A stretch of 64,000 nt of DNA, from the NCBI GenBank assembly GCA_937872925.1, contig CALMUT010000228.1:29983-93982 (forward strand), in the 5' to 3' direction. Below the pieces are notes generated by a model. It was not told where the DNA came from. It saw nothing but the letters and a program-made list of their open reading frames with translations, and did no database searches. Shown here one piece after another: positions 28,269-36,101 of this stretch; within the stretch, counting starts at the first letter, position 1, and each line of letters starts with the position of its first letter. The stretch is from an uncultured Myxococcales bacterium (GTDB lineage Bacteria; Myxococcota_A; Polyangia; Polyangiales; Polyangiaceae). Both the position numbers and the translations under genes were made by a program.

Positions 28269-29101
28269 GTTCGGGTTAGCTCCGCAGTGAGCTCTAGCCA
28301 GCGCGAAAGCACGCCCACAAAGCTTTCTCGCGACTGCTTGGCGATCTGCTCGACTTCCGCGTGATCGAGGGGCGCGCCGGACATGCCCGCCGCTAGGTTC
28401 GTGATGCAGCTCATGGCGCCCACGCGCACCCCGCGGTGTCTGAGCGCAAGCACTTCAATGACTGTACTCATCCCGACCGCATCTGCTCCCAGCGTGCGCA
28501 ACATCCGGATCTCTGCTGGAGTTTCGTAGCTGGGTCCAAGCAGCGCCGCGTATACCCCCTCGCAGAGCTCCACGCTGCGCTCCTTCGCCGCGCGCCGAGC
28601 GGCTTCGCGGATGGGCACGTCGTAGGCTTCCGTCATGTCTGGAAAGCGGGGTAGGCCCTCCGGATTGGGTCCGATCAAAGGACTGCGGGCGGTGAGGTTC
28701 AGATGGTCGGTGATCAGCATCAGATCACCTGGGCTGAAGCTTTCGTTCACCCCGCCTGCCGCATTCGTGAGCACTACCGCACGACATCCGAGCGCGGCAA
28801 GCAGGCGCACCCCGAAGGTAGCTCGGTCGAGCGCATGCCCTTCGTATAGGTGCACGCGGCCCTGGAGGCATGCGACGCGTGCCGACCCCACACCCCCGAG
28901 ACACAAGTTGCCAGCGTGCCCGACTACGGCGCTCTTCGGCATGTGCGGGATGTCGCCGTAGGAAATCTTTTGAAGACCGCTGAGTTGATCCCCAAACGCG
29001 CCAAGTCCTGAGCCCAGCACAACGCCGACATCCGGCACGCCACATCCTGCTGCCCGAAGCGTGGCGAGTGCTTCGTCTACCTGCTGGTCCACGGACGTCA
29101 T
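28265..29101 (-). CDS. punA: Purine nucleoside phosphorylase
   Basis: 278 aa of the trimeric PNP family. Motifs include VVLGSGLG, the phosphate-site segment GHAGN, GRVHLYEGH, TNAAGGVN, LGPSYETPAEIRML and GMSTVIEVLALRHRGV. It releases purine bases from (deoxy)nucleosides with phosphate. It is the first gene of a three-gene operon with 4-base overlaps (PNP, cytidine deaminase, deoxyadenosine-type deaminase). The ATG at 29101 gives the usual length; the longer frame upstream overlaps the divergent small-protein gene. Symbol punA is used for the family; specificity (Ino/Guo likely) is inferred. Confidence 0.93.
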   Translation of the reverse strand: MTSVDQQVDEALATLRAAGCGVPDVGVVLGSGLGAFGDQLSGLQKISYGDIPHMPKSAVVGHAGNLCLGGVGSARVACLQGRVHLYEGHALDRATFGVRLLAALGCRAVVLTNAAGGVNESFSPGDLMLITDHLNLTARSPLIGPNPEGLPRFPDMTEAYDVPIREAARRAAKERSVELCEGVYAALLGPSYETPAEIRMLRTLGADAVGMSTVIEVLALRHRGVRVGAMSCITNLAAGMSGAPLDHAEVEQIAKQSRESFVGVLSRWLELTAELTRT

Positions 29102-29303
29102 GCTGCTGCGACTGTAGCCGGAGGCCGCCGCTCCGTGCGAAATCCTCGCGCTTGGGCGCCGACGGCTCGGAGTGGACCTGGCCGGGGAATGCATATCCAG
29201 ATTTTCGATCGCCCCGGCCGGTGCTATGGTCCGCGCCCCCAAGCGCCGGGAGTGTGTCCCGAGCCGCGTCATATTAACTAGTAATTTTGCGGAGTTACGA
29301 CTC

Positions 29304-29642
29304 ATGTCTTCGAAATTTTCGGACTTTCTGAAGGAAAACAAGCTCGACCTGCGACGCGTGTACGCCGCGTCCAAGAAGCTGGAGCAGCTCAAGATCGCCG
29401 ATCGCCAGCTGAAACTGAAGAAGCGCAAGGGCGGCGACGAAAAGGAAAAAGCCGGCGAAGAAGGCGAAAAAGCCGCGCCCGCCAAACCGCGCAGCGGCCG
29501 ACCCGTCACCGCCCAGCTGGTGGCCAAGGTGAACGCGGGCAAGCCCGTGTCCGGCGCCGCGAAGACTCGGCTGCTGCGAGCCGTGAATCACCTGCTTGAG
29601 CAGAAAAAGAAGAGTCCGGTCGAGCTAAAAGCGCTATTTTGA
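29304..29642 (+). CDS. Small basic protein of unknown function
   Basis: 112 aa with a central Lys/Glu-rich segment and a conserved-looking N-terminus (SSKFSDFLKENKLDLRRVYAASKKLEQL). I do not recognise the family. The C-terminal part (PVTAQLVAKVNAGKPVSGAAKTRLLRAVNHLLEQ) looks helical and could bind nucleic acid; this is a guess from charge only. A Shine-Dalgarno sequence (CGGAG) lies before the ATG, and the upstream 25 bases are unusually AT-rich (TATTAACTAGTAATTTTG), compatible with a promoter. It is divergent from the PNP operon. The 15-bp inverted repeat downstream may end its transcript or control the sigma gene. Confidence 0.65.
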   Translation: MSSKFSDFLKENKLDLRRVYAASKKLEQLKIADRQLKLKKRKGGDEKEKAGEEGEKAAPAKPRSGRPVTAQLVAKVNAGKPVSGAAKTRLLRAVNHLLEQKKKSPVELKALF

Positions 29643-29647
29643 GCAGC

Positions 29648-29682
29648 AATGACAAAGTGACACCGATTGTCACTCTGTCATT
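29648..29682. promoter_or_regulatory. 15-bp inverted repeat with four TGACA half-sites before the sigma factor gene
   Basis: Left arm 29648-29662 and right arm 29668-29682 are reverse complements with one mismatch and a 5-base loop. Inside them the pentamer TGACA occurs twice on the left, and its complement TGTCA twice on the right, with regular 3-base spacing. There is no T-run after it. The regular half-sites suit a dimeric or tetrameric repressor or activator better than a terminator (inference). Confidence 0.55.
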
Positions 29683-29728
29683 ATCCCGGAAATGAAAATA
29701 TCCGGGGGGACGTGCATCCAATCTATTC

Positions 29729-30403
29729 ATGCAGGCCACTTTGGCCCTTCAGCCCTCATTTTCGACGGGTGTGGGCAATAGATCTCGGGACTTTCGCTTG
29801 GCACTCGATGAGGAGCTCGTAGCCCGCGTCCAAGCGGGGGACATGCTCGCGTTCCGCGAGTTGTTTCGGCTCCACAAGAACAACGTCGCGCGCCTGGTGC
29901 AGCGAATGACGGGTCGCCGGAGCGACGTCGACGACCTGATCCAAGAGGTGTTTCTCCAGGTGCATCGCTCGATCGGGCGTTTTCACGGCAAGAGCCGTTT
30001 TTCCACGTGGCTTTACCGCGTCACCGTCAACGTCGTGCTCATGCATCGGCGTGCCGCTCGCAGTCGCCCCACCCTGGTCGAGCAGCCGGAAACCATGGTG
30101 CCCGAAGACAGGGAGCCACTTCCGGACGAACAAGCCGCCCGCGCAGCGCGGGTCCGGGTCTTCGCCACGTTGCTGGAAGAGCTGAGCGAAAAGAAGCGCG
30201 TCGTGTTCATTCTGCATGAGCTGGAAGGCATGGCGGCCGCGGAAATCGCCGAAGTTGTGGAAGCGCCCGTGCTCACGGTCAGAACCAGGCTATTTTATGC
30301 TCGAAGGGAACTGGAAGCCTTGATCCGCAAAGAACCTGCGCTGGCATCCGTGCTCGCTGAGCTCGAAGCAGGCAAACGCCAAGTCGCGGAGGCAGGACAG
30401 TGA
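29729..30403 (+). CDS. ECF-type RNA polymerase sigma factor
   Basis: 224 aa. Region 2 is clear (FRELFRLHKNNVARLVQRMTG, then DDLIQEVFLQVHRSIGRF and SRFSTWLYRVTVNVV). Region 4 follows with LSEKKRVVFILHELEGMAAAEIAEV and a second helix LTVRTRLFYARRELEALI. There is no sigma region 3, which fits the ECF group. It overlaps the downstream FecR-type gene as GTGA, the usual arrangement of a sigma and its membrane regulator. The target promoter is unknown. A palindrome at 29648-29682 lies about 50 bases before the ATG and may regulate it. Confidence 0.9.
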   Translation: MQATLALQPSFSTGVGNRSRDFRLALDEELVARVQAGDMLAFRELFRLHKNNVARLVQRMTGRRSDVDDLIQEVFLQVHRSIGRFHGKSRFSTWLYRVTVNVVLMHRRAARSRPTLVEQPETMVPEDREPLPDEQAARAARVRVFATLLEELSEKKRVVFILHELEGMAAAEIAEVVEAPVLTVRTRLFYARRELEALIRKEPALASVLAELEAGKRQVAEAGQ

Positions 30404-31461
30404 CTGAACCGAATCCCCCCGAATCGCAGCTACTCGATCAGCTCGCGGAAGAGTTCCGGGATGCGCCGGCTGCCGAGATTGACTTTGAGGCGCTGGAGCA
30501 TCGTATCGTCGCACGGCTCGAGCAGGAGCAGTCCCGCAGCCGGCGCCGGACGATGTTTGCCGGCGGTTTGTCGCTGGCCGCGGCTGCGGCAGCTGTGCTG
30601 TTCCTGGGAAGCGCACGCACTGCTCCGGAGCCGACTGCGGCTCCGGTCATCGTGACTGCACCGGCCGAGCGCGTCTTGTCGGGCGCGGAAGTCAACGGCA
30701 ATGGCCTGTCCCGCACGGACCGCGTCGTGGCGACAGCGACCCCCGTGCACGTCGTGCATGCCAAGCATTCCGAGTGGACCCTCGCGCCGGGTGGCAAAGC
30801 CCGCGCTCTTGAAGTTGGGGCGCGCGTAGTCGTCGCCTTGGAAAGCGGCGTGCTCGCTGCCAAGGTCGTGCCCCAAGAGAAGCCAGAGACCTTCGTGGTC
30901 GAGGCGAAAGACGCTCGAATCGCCGTGCACGGCACGGACTTCCGCGTGGTGCTGAAGAGTGACGCCGTGTCCGTGGACGTTCGAGAAGGCGTGGTCGCCG
31001 TCGGCCCGCGCGGAGAAAAGCCGCGTTGGTTCCTGAATGCCGGCGACAAGGGCTCCTTTGATGTTTCCGGTAAGACTGGCTCCGTCGAGCGCGACTCGGC
31101 CACTGCCAGCGCAACGGAAACGATGCAGGCGCCTAGCGCCGACAACACCGCTCCCCATCGACCCGTCGTCCTAGGACCGGCCCCCTCGGCAACGGAATTG
31201 CGTGCGCTTTCCGATCGAGCTGCTTCGGTTGCGATTCAGTGTTTTGGACAACACGTCAATCTGGAAGCCGGGGTGCGCATCACGGCGAAGAGCGAGATGA
31301 CCGTGCGCGTCGGACCCGACGGACGTCTCGGTGGAGTCAGCTTCGAACCACCGCTGGCGCCGCAAGTACAGTCGTGCGTGCAATCGCGTTTGGGTGCGCC
31401 AAAGCTATCCGCGAGTCGGAACGGCGGCAAGCATCAGCAAACCGTCTGGCTGAGCCCGTAA
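30400..31461 (+). CDS. FecR-type membrane protein, probable anti-sigma factor with a TonB-like C-terminus
   Basis: 353 aa, GTG start overlapping the sigma factor stop. Residues 1-48 are a cytoplasmic helical segment that may hold the sigma factor. One membrane span follows (about 51-69, FAGGLSLAAAAAAVLFLGSA). A FecR domain lies at roughly 90-215 (VVHAKHSEWTLAPGGKARAL, FVVEAKDARIAVHGTDFRVVL). The final 90 residues contain two Cys (IQCFGQH and VQSCVQSRLGAPKL) and resemble the AgmX/TonB-like C-terminal domain also seen at 8600-8870. The pairing suggests transenvelope signalling to the sigma factor; no receptor gene is adjacent. Confidence 0.8.
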   Translation: MTEPNPPESQLLDQLAEEFRDAPAAEIDFEALEHRIVARLEQEQSRSRRRTMFAGGLSLAAAAAAVLFLGSARTAPEPTAAPVIVTAPAERVLSGAEVNGNGLSRTDRVVATATPVHVVHAKHSEWTLAPGGKARALEVGARVVVALESGVLAAKVVPQEKPETFVVEAKDARIAVHGTDFRVVLKSDAVSVDVREGVVAVGPRGEKPRWFLNAGDKGSFDVSGKTGSVERDSATASATETMQAPSADNTAPHRPVVLGPAPSATELRALSDRAASVAIQCFGQHVNLEAGVRITAKSEMTVRVGPDGRLGGVSFEPPLAPQVQSCVQSRLGAPKLSASRNGGKHQQTVWLSP

Positions 31462-31502
31462 CGTCTTCGCGGGCCGGATTGCATCGAGCAACCCGACCGT
31501 TC

Positions 31503-31913
31503 TCAGTTTTCGCGCCGCAGCACGATCGAACGAGACTCGCCCAACATCCATCGGATGCTGTGCTCGTCGTCGAGGCGGAAGTGCACCCGGTCGCTTTTGC
31601 CGTCGGGGCGCGCCACCGCAACGTAAACGTCGTTGTTGTGAGCCTGGACGACCTTGTACGCGCCGCTGCGCGGCTCTTCAGCGGGTACCGCCACCGTCAC
31701 GGTGGCCCCACTGAATTCGAAGCTCGTTCCGCGAGCCCACCCGGTAGCCAGGGCCATCTCGCGGTCGTCGAAGTTTTCGACGCTTTCGCCGACCCAGCGA
31801 CCCTCCAGTTTCTTCTGGACGGGATGGCCGCACGCGGCGAGAAACGCGGCGGACAGACCAATGGCAACCAGCCTCCCCCCGCGGAACGTGTTGAATTTCC
31901 TGCGGAATTTCAT
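31503..31913 (-). CDS. Small lipoprotein of unknown function
   Basis: 136 aa from the ATG at 31913. It starts with a positively charged n-region and ends its signal with the lipobox LAAC. The mature part (KLEGRWVGESVENFDDREMALATGWARGTSFEFSG) resembles small lipocalin-like or beta-sandwich lipoproteins of myxobacteria that share the phrase LEGRWVGESV. The ligand is unknown. It converges on the FecR-type gene with 41 bases between stops. Confidence 0.6.
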   Translation of the reverse strand: MKFRRKFNTFRGGRLVAIGLSAAFLAACGHPVQKKLEGRWVGESVENFDDREMALATGWARGTSFEFSGATVTVAVPAEEPRSGAYKVVQAHNNDVYVAVARPDGKSDRVHFRLDDEHSIRWMLGESRSIVLRREN

Positions 31914-32022
31914 GTTGTCGCCATTGTAGGATATGCACCTACATCGGTCCAAATAGACGGCGAATTCCGAGGTCAGGCACGCCGCGCCGGCGACGCGCCG
32001 ACCGCGACCGTAAAACCGGAAT

Positions 32023-32673
32023 TCACCCGGGATCCCGGGCTCGGAAGTGTCGGGACGACCACCAGAACGTCGGCGCCGGCTGGTGCCAAGAGGCCCAAGA
32101 CACGATGTCTCGTGAATCCACGGCGGTGCGCCGGCCAGTTTCGTTGCTGTAGATCACGATCAGCGTCCCGTCACAGGGCTGCGCCGTCAGCCGCTCCAGC
32201 TCTGCGACGTGCTCCTCGAGCAGGAATCCCTGCACCCGCAAACTGACTGGCATCCAGCGCTGGCTGCGGGGCCGGCCGTCCTCGTCGAGTTCAAGTTGCG
32301 GCGGGGGCGCGCGCAACACCTGGAGAGAAACCGCAAGATCCGCGGTGGCCGCCATGCGGGGCGCCGCGTCCGGAAGTCCGAGCAAGCGGCGTGTGTCGAC
32401 AAAGATCGGTGGCCGGCGGCCCACCACATGAGACACGGATCCTGATCCCAGGCTGATGCTGGAACCGTCGAAATACAACCGATCCCAGCGTGGCTGGCCC
32501 GCAGCCTGGCGGAGCGCCTCGCGCAAGCGCGCGGCGAACTCGAATAAGATCTGTTGTTCCGGATGAGCCAGGGAAAACACCCGCGGCTTCTGCAGCAACC
32601 AGCGCGACACGTCGTGCCAGACGCCATCGACGACGCCGCGGAGACTAGCCAGAGAAACGGGAGGTGTGGTCAC
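32023..32673 (-). CDS. Hypothetical protein, coupled to the SUMF1-domain gene
   Basis: 216 aa from GTG 32673, which lies only 3 bases after the stop of the SUMF1-domain gene, so the two are probably one operon. I do not recognise the family. The protein is soluble, with a cluster of aromatic residues at the C-terminus (SWASWHQPAPTFWW) and a strand-rich middle (DRLYFDGSSISLGSGSVSHVV). No signal peptide, membrane segment or catalytic motif is visible. Confidence 0.6.
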   Translation of the reverse strand: MTTPPVSLASLRGVVDGVWHDVSRWLLQKPRVFSLAHPEQQILFEFAARLREALRQAAGQPRWDRLYFDGSSISLGSGSVSHVVGRRPPIFVDTRRLLGLPDAAPRMAATADLAVSLQVLRAPPPQLELDEDGRPRSQRWMPVSLRVQGFLLEEHVAELERLTAQPCDGTLIVIYSNETGRRTAVDSRDIVSWASWHQPAPTFWWSSRHFRARDPG

Positions 32674-32676
32674 GAC

Positions 32677-33708
32677 TCAAAGCGACTTACAGCAGCGGGT
32701 GCCAAGACTATAGTCGAAATAGCTGGGAGCATGACTGGATACCTTCGACTCACAGCCCGACCGTGTGCTGCGCGAGTAGAAGCCTCCAACGAATACTCCC
32801 TCGGGATCCTCCACCCACTCGTCCAAGTTCCCGACCATGTCGAACACGGCGTCGTCCCCCCAGCGGCTAGCGCACTCGGCGGTCGCACCGGTTTTACGCA
32901 GCAAAGGTCTGCCCCCCGCCGCGACCTGGTTCAGTCGCGGATCCGTATGGTTGATGGATGCGTTGCCGTGCAGGGCCGCTGCCGGATGCGCTTCCCGGAA
33001 CACGTTGCAGCGACCGTGCTCGTATTTGTCACCATAGGGGAACTTGCGCCCCGCGGAGCCACGACACGCCCGCACCCACTCGTCTTCGCTGCACAGGCGC
33101 TTGCCCGCGTTTTCACAGGCGCGTTTTGACAGCCCGCGCGTCATGTAACCATTGGGCACGACGCCTGCCCGGGAAACCGCGCGCACATCGAAGTCTTGTT
33201 GCAGCTGCCAGCTCGCCGGCTCCGGTACGGCGGTGCTGCGTGCGAGTTCTGTTTCGCCACTTGCCCGCGCGTTTCTCCAACGCCCGTAGGTGCGCTGCAG
33301 GATGCTGCGCTCGGGGTGGTAATACGGGGAAACGAGCCTGCCCTGCGCCGTGTCCACCAAGCTACTTTCGTAGCGATCAATGCAGTAGGCCGATCCGATC
33401 CCAACCATGTCTTCGGGGCATGCACCACCCGCTGGGCGCCAGGGGCCGGGCAGGACTCGCTGCCCTGGATGGGCGCCGGGGCCAAGATCGCCCCCGTCCG
33501 GCAGGTACAAGAGCTGCGGGGGCCCAAGGGGCGACGCAGAGCTCGCGGAAGCCGGGCTAGCGGGTCTCGGCGCAACCCCCTGGCCCGCGGCAGAGCTGCC
33601 TGCAGCGGGCGGCTTGGGCGACAACAGCCGGAGGCCGGCGTACGCAAGCACGCCTCCGGCTGTGGCTGCGAGCACGATGTGGAAGCCACTGCGCGAACGA
33701 GCTTTCAC
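32677..33708 (-). CDS. SUMF1/FGE-sulfatase domain protein with N-terminal membrane anchor
   Basis: 343 aa. An N-terminal hydrophobic segment (FHIVLAATAGGVLAYAGLRLL) probably anchors it facing the periplasm, followed by a Pro/Ala/Ser spacer to about residue 90. The rest is a formylglycine-generating-enzyme fold: CIDRYESS, GKRLCSEDEWVRACRG, FPYGD, DMVGNLDEWVED and a final YSLGTRCCKSL. Many proteins with this fold are not true sulfatase activators, and I cannot assign the two catalytic cysteines of FGE with confidence. In myxobacteria it often sits next to kinases; here it does not. Confidence 0.82.
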   Translation of the reverse strand: MKARSRSGFHIVLAATAGGVLAYAGLRLLSPKPPAAGSSAAGQGVAPRPASPASASSASPLGPPQLLYLPDGGDLGPGAHPGQRVLPGPWRPAGGACPEDMVGIGSAYCIDRYESSLVDTAQGRLVSPYYHPERSILQRTYGRWRNARASGETELARSTAVPEPASWQLQQDFDVRAVSRAGVVPNGYMTRGLSKRACENAGKRLCSEDEWVRACRGSAGRKFPYGDKYEHGRCNVFREAHPAAALHGNASINHTDPRLNQVAAGGRPLLRKTGATAECASRWGDDAVFDMVGNLDEWVEDPEGVFVGGFYSRSTRSGCESKVSSHAPSYFDYSLGTRCCKSL

Positions 33709-33761
33709 GTGACGACCTTGCGCTGCCGCTTCGTCACGTGGAGGCGCGCGCGACTTTCGCC

Positions 33762-33983
33762 TTACTTACCGCGATAGACGATCAGGCCGTGGCTCAGATC
33801 GTAGGGGGAAACCGCGACCCGCACGCGATCTCCGGGCAGAACGCGGATGTGGTGGCGCCGCATGCGCCCGGAGAGCTGCGCACGTACGACGGCGCCGCCT
33901 TGGTCCACTTTGATGGTGTATTGACCACCACCGAGAGCGTCTTGAATGACGCCCTCCATTTCCAGAAGATCACCTTTACTCAT
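33762..33983 (-). CDS. infA: Translation initiation factor IF-1
   Basis: 73 aa, the full OB-fold protein that binds the 30S A-site during initiation. Motifs are MEGVIQDALGGGQYTIKVD, RMRRHHIRVLPGDRVRVAVSPYDLSHGLIVYR. It is a short but unmistakable family. A plausible promoter lies about 35-60 bases upstream of the start (34015-34043). It is isolated from ribosomal protein genes here. Confidence 0.97.
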   Translation of the reverse strand: MSKGDLLEMEGVIQDALGGGQYTIKVDQGGAVVRAQLSGRMRRHHIRVLPGDRVRVAVSPYDLSHGLIVYRGK

Positions 33984-34014
33984 GTTGCAAACCGTCTGCC
34001 GCGAACGCGGCTAA

Positions 34015-34043
34015 GGTATAAAAGCGAGCGGAAGCTCGCACAA
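34015..34043 (-). promoter_or_regulatory. Candidate sigma-70 promoter for infA with an inner palindrome
   Basis: On the minus strand a -35-like TTGTGC (34038-34043) and a -10-like TATACC (34015-34020) are separated by exactly 17 bases. Between and overlapping them is a perfect inverted repeat GCGAGC-GGAA-GCTCGC (34024-34039), a possible operator. Confidence 0.45.
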
Positions 34044-34099
34044 GCCGGCGCCGGGCGCAAGCTCGTCTCCGGGCCCCCGAATTGACCCCAAATTTTGCC

Positions 34100-34774
34100 G
34101 TGTCTTTTGCAACTCTCTTTGACTTCAACGGAGTGCTCGTCGACGACGAAGCCGTACACTTAGCGGCGTTTCGCGAGGCACTCTCCCCACTTGGGATCGC
34201 CATCAGCGACGAAGCGTACTTCAACCGCTACATCGGCTTCGACGATGTCGGGGCTTTCGCGGCGATGTTGGAAGATGCGGGGCAGGCGGCGCCCCGAGAG
34301 CGGGTGAACCACCTGGTGGAGCAAAAGAAACCGCTCTACCGCCGCCGCGCCGAAGCTGGATTGAAGCTATTCGCCGGGGGGGCCGAGCTGGTTCGACGAC
34401 GCGCGGCACTGGGCACCGTCGCCGTCGTATCCGGCGCACTGACGGACGAAATCGAATATGGGCTCGAGCAGATGGGCGTGCGCGCATGCGTCACGTTCAT
34501 CATCGGCGCCGAGAAGACCCAGCGCTCGAAACCGGATCCCGAAGGCTATCTGCTGGCAGTGGCGCAGCTCGGTCACTCGCGAGCCGTAGTGCTGGAAGAC
34601 TCCGTGGCCGGCGTGCAGGCGGCCTGTGCGGCGGGGCTGCCGTGTTTGGCCGTGACACATAGCGCAGCCCAAGCAGAGCTCTTGGCCGCAGGCGCATATC
34701 TGGTACGCAGCACCCTGACGGACCTCGGCGACAAAGACTTCGAATCGGCCCTGGCTCAGGGCGGCGGCGCATGA
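34100..34774 (+). CDS. HAD-superfamily hydrolase, beta-phosphoglucomutase-like
   Basis: About 224 aa from GTG 34100 (a TTG at 34082 is the other candidate). Motif I is FDFNGVLVDDE: the nucleophile Asp is present, but the second Asp of the usual DxD, which acts as general acid, is Asn. Motif II is VVSGAL, motif III lysine lies in SKPDPEGYLLA, and motif IV is VLEDSVAGVQAA. The cap domain is the small helical type of beta-PGM and phosphatase members. The substitution may change it from phosphatase to another activity or slow turnover (inference). It overlaps the glycosidase gene as ATGA, so the two are probably translated together. Confidence 0.82.
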   Translation: MSFATLFDFNGVLVDDEAVHLAAFREALSPLGIAISDEAYFNRYIGFDDVGAFAAMLEDAGQAAPRERVNHLVEQKKPLYRRRAEAGLKLFAGGAELVRRRAALGTVAVVSGALTDEIEYGLEQMGVRACVTFIIGAEKTQRSKPDPEGYLLAVAQLGHSRAVVLEDSVAGVQAACAAGLPCLAVTHSAAQAELLAAGAYLVRSTLTDLGDKDFESALAQGGGA

Positions 34775-36057
34775 AACTCGGTCATCGACGATCCGCTGAC
34801 GCCCCCCGCCTGAGCCTGCTCGCCGTCACCTTGCTTGCGACGGGGCTGCACGGGGAGCCGAAGCACGCAAACGCGCCGGCGAGCGCGGACCCCGCCCGAA
34901 GCGGCGATGGGTCAGTCCCAAACGCAGCCGCCGCCACCCTACGCGACAGCTCTGCACCCACGCCGCAACGGGTCGCCCTCGGGGCCACGGGCTGGCGCGA
35001 CAGCGAATTCGGCGGCATTCGCGGCGTCACGGTTGGCCCCATCGAAAGCACCTTGCATCCAAACGTCGGCTACGGCAGCGAGGCCTGCGGCCGGACCTTC
35101 GCCGAGATCAAGCGCATGGGCGGCAGTTGGGTGAGCCTGACCCCCTTTGGTCGCACCTACGATCTGAAGCCGAGTGGCGTGTCGCTGACTTTCGAGGCGC
35201 CCTTTGAGGAAAATCGGGCCGCCGTGGCGCGCGCCGTCCAGCAAGCCCACGCGGCAGGGCTGCGTGTGTTCTTGGTGCCACATCTTTGGGTGGAGAGTGG
35301 GGAGTGGCGGGCGTTGATCGACCCGGGGGGAGACGCCGAATGGGAGCGCTGGGCCAAGAGCTACGAGCGTTTCTTGCTGAGCTGGGCGCGCCTAGCGAGG
35401 GAAGAGGGCGTCGAGATGCTCTCCGTCGGAGTGGAACTACGCAGCTGGGTCACCACGGATCGCGCGCCCAGCTTCTCGGCGCTCATCGAACGCGTGCGCC
35501 AGATTTATCCCGGCTTCTTGACCTACGCCGCCAACTGGGACGACGTCGACAAGACTGTCGTCCTAGGCCAGCTCGACGTGATCGGAATCAACGCCTTCTA
35601 TCCCCTGGCCGAGAGCGAAGGCGCCGACTTTGCCACCCTGGTGCGCGGGGGGCAGAGCATCGCCAAGCGCGTGCGCGACCTGGCTCAGAGTTGGGGCAAG
35701 CCCGTGATGTTCACCGAGTTCGGCTACACCACGCGCAAGGACCCCGCTATCAAACCGTGGGAGTGGCCCGATCACATGCAGAACGTCGTGGTAGACCAGC
35801 GTGCTCAGGCCGAAGCTTACGCGGCGCTTTTGGCGCCGCTGATGAGCGAGCAGACCTTTGCTGGCTTCTTCGTCTGGCGCGTGTACTCGGATCCGAACGA
35901 CGTGTCTCAGGAACAAGAATGGGGATTTTCGCCGCGCGGGAAACTGGCAGAGCTGGTGCTGCGTGACGCCTTCAACGCCCACTGGGCCGCCGACGGCCGG
36001 CGCCCACCCGGCGACGCCCTTGCGATGCCCCGGACAACGGGCGTTGGCATCTATTGA
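34771..36057 (+). CDS. Exported glycoside hydrolase, GH113-like TIM barrel
   Basis: 428 aa with an N-terminal signal segment (LSLLAVTLLATGLHGE) and a linker to about residue 75. The barrel starts GGIRGVTVGPIES. A likely acid/base Glu lies in MLSVGVELRSW, and a likely nucleophile Glu in VMFTEFGYTTRKD; conserved strands are LRVFLVPHLWVESG and LDVIGINAFYPL. This is the pattern of GH113 beta-mannanases and related GH5-clan enzymes. The substrate is not certain. The HAD protein upstream overlaps it by 4 bases, which suggests a sugar-related pair. Confidence 0.75.
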   Translation: MKLGHRRSADAPRLSLLAVTLLATGLHGEPKHANAPASADPARSGDGSVPNAAAATLRDSSAPTPQRVALGATGWRDSEFGGIRGVTVGPIESTLHPNVGYGSEACGRTFAEIKRMGGSWVSLTPFGRTYDLKPSGVSLTFEAPFEENRAAVARAVQQAHAAGLRVFLVPHLWVESGEWRALIDPGGDAEWERWAKSYERFLLSWARLAREEGVEMLSVGVELRSWVTTDRAPSFSALIERVRQIYPGFLTYAANWDDVDKTVVLGQLDVIGINAFYPLAESEGADFATLVRGGQSIAKRVRDLAQSWGKPVMFTEFGYTTRKDPAIKPWEWPDHMQNVVVDQRAQAEAYAALLAPLMSEQTFAGFFVWRVYSDPNDVSQEQEWGFSPRGKLAELVLRDAFNAHWAADGRRPPGDALAMPRTTGVGIY

Positions 36058-36101
36058 CCACTGCGCCGCGGGGGCCGTGGTCAGAGCAGTTTTCCAGAGC
36101 C

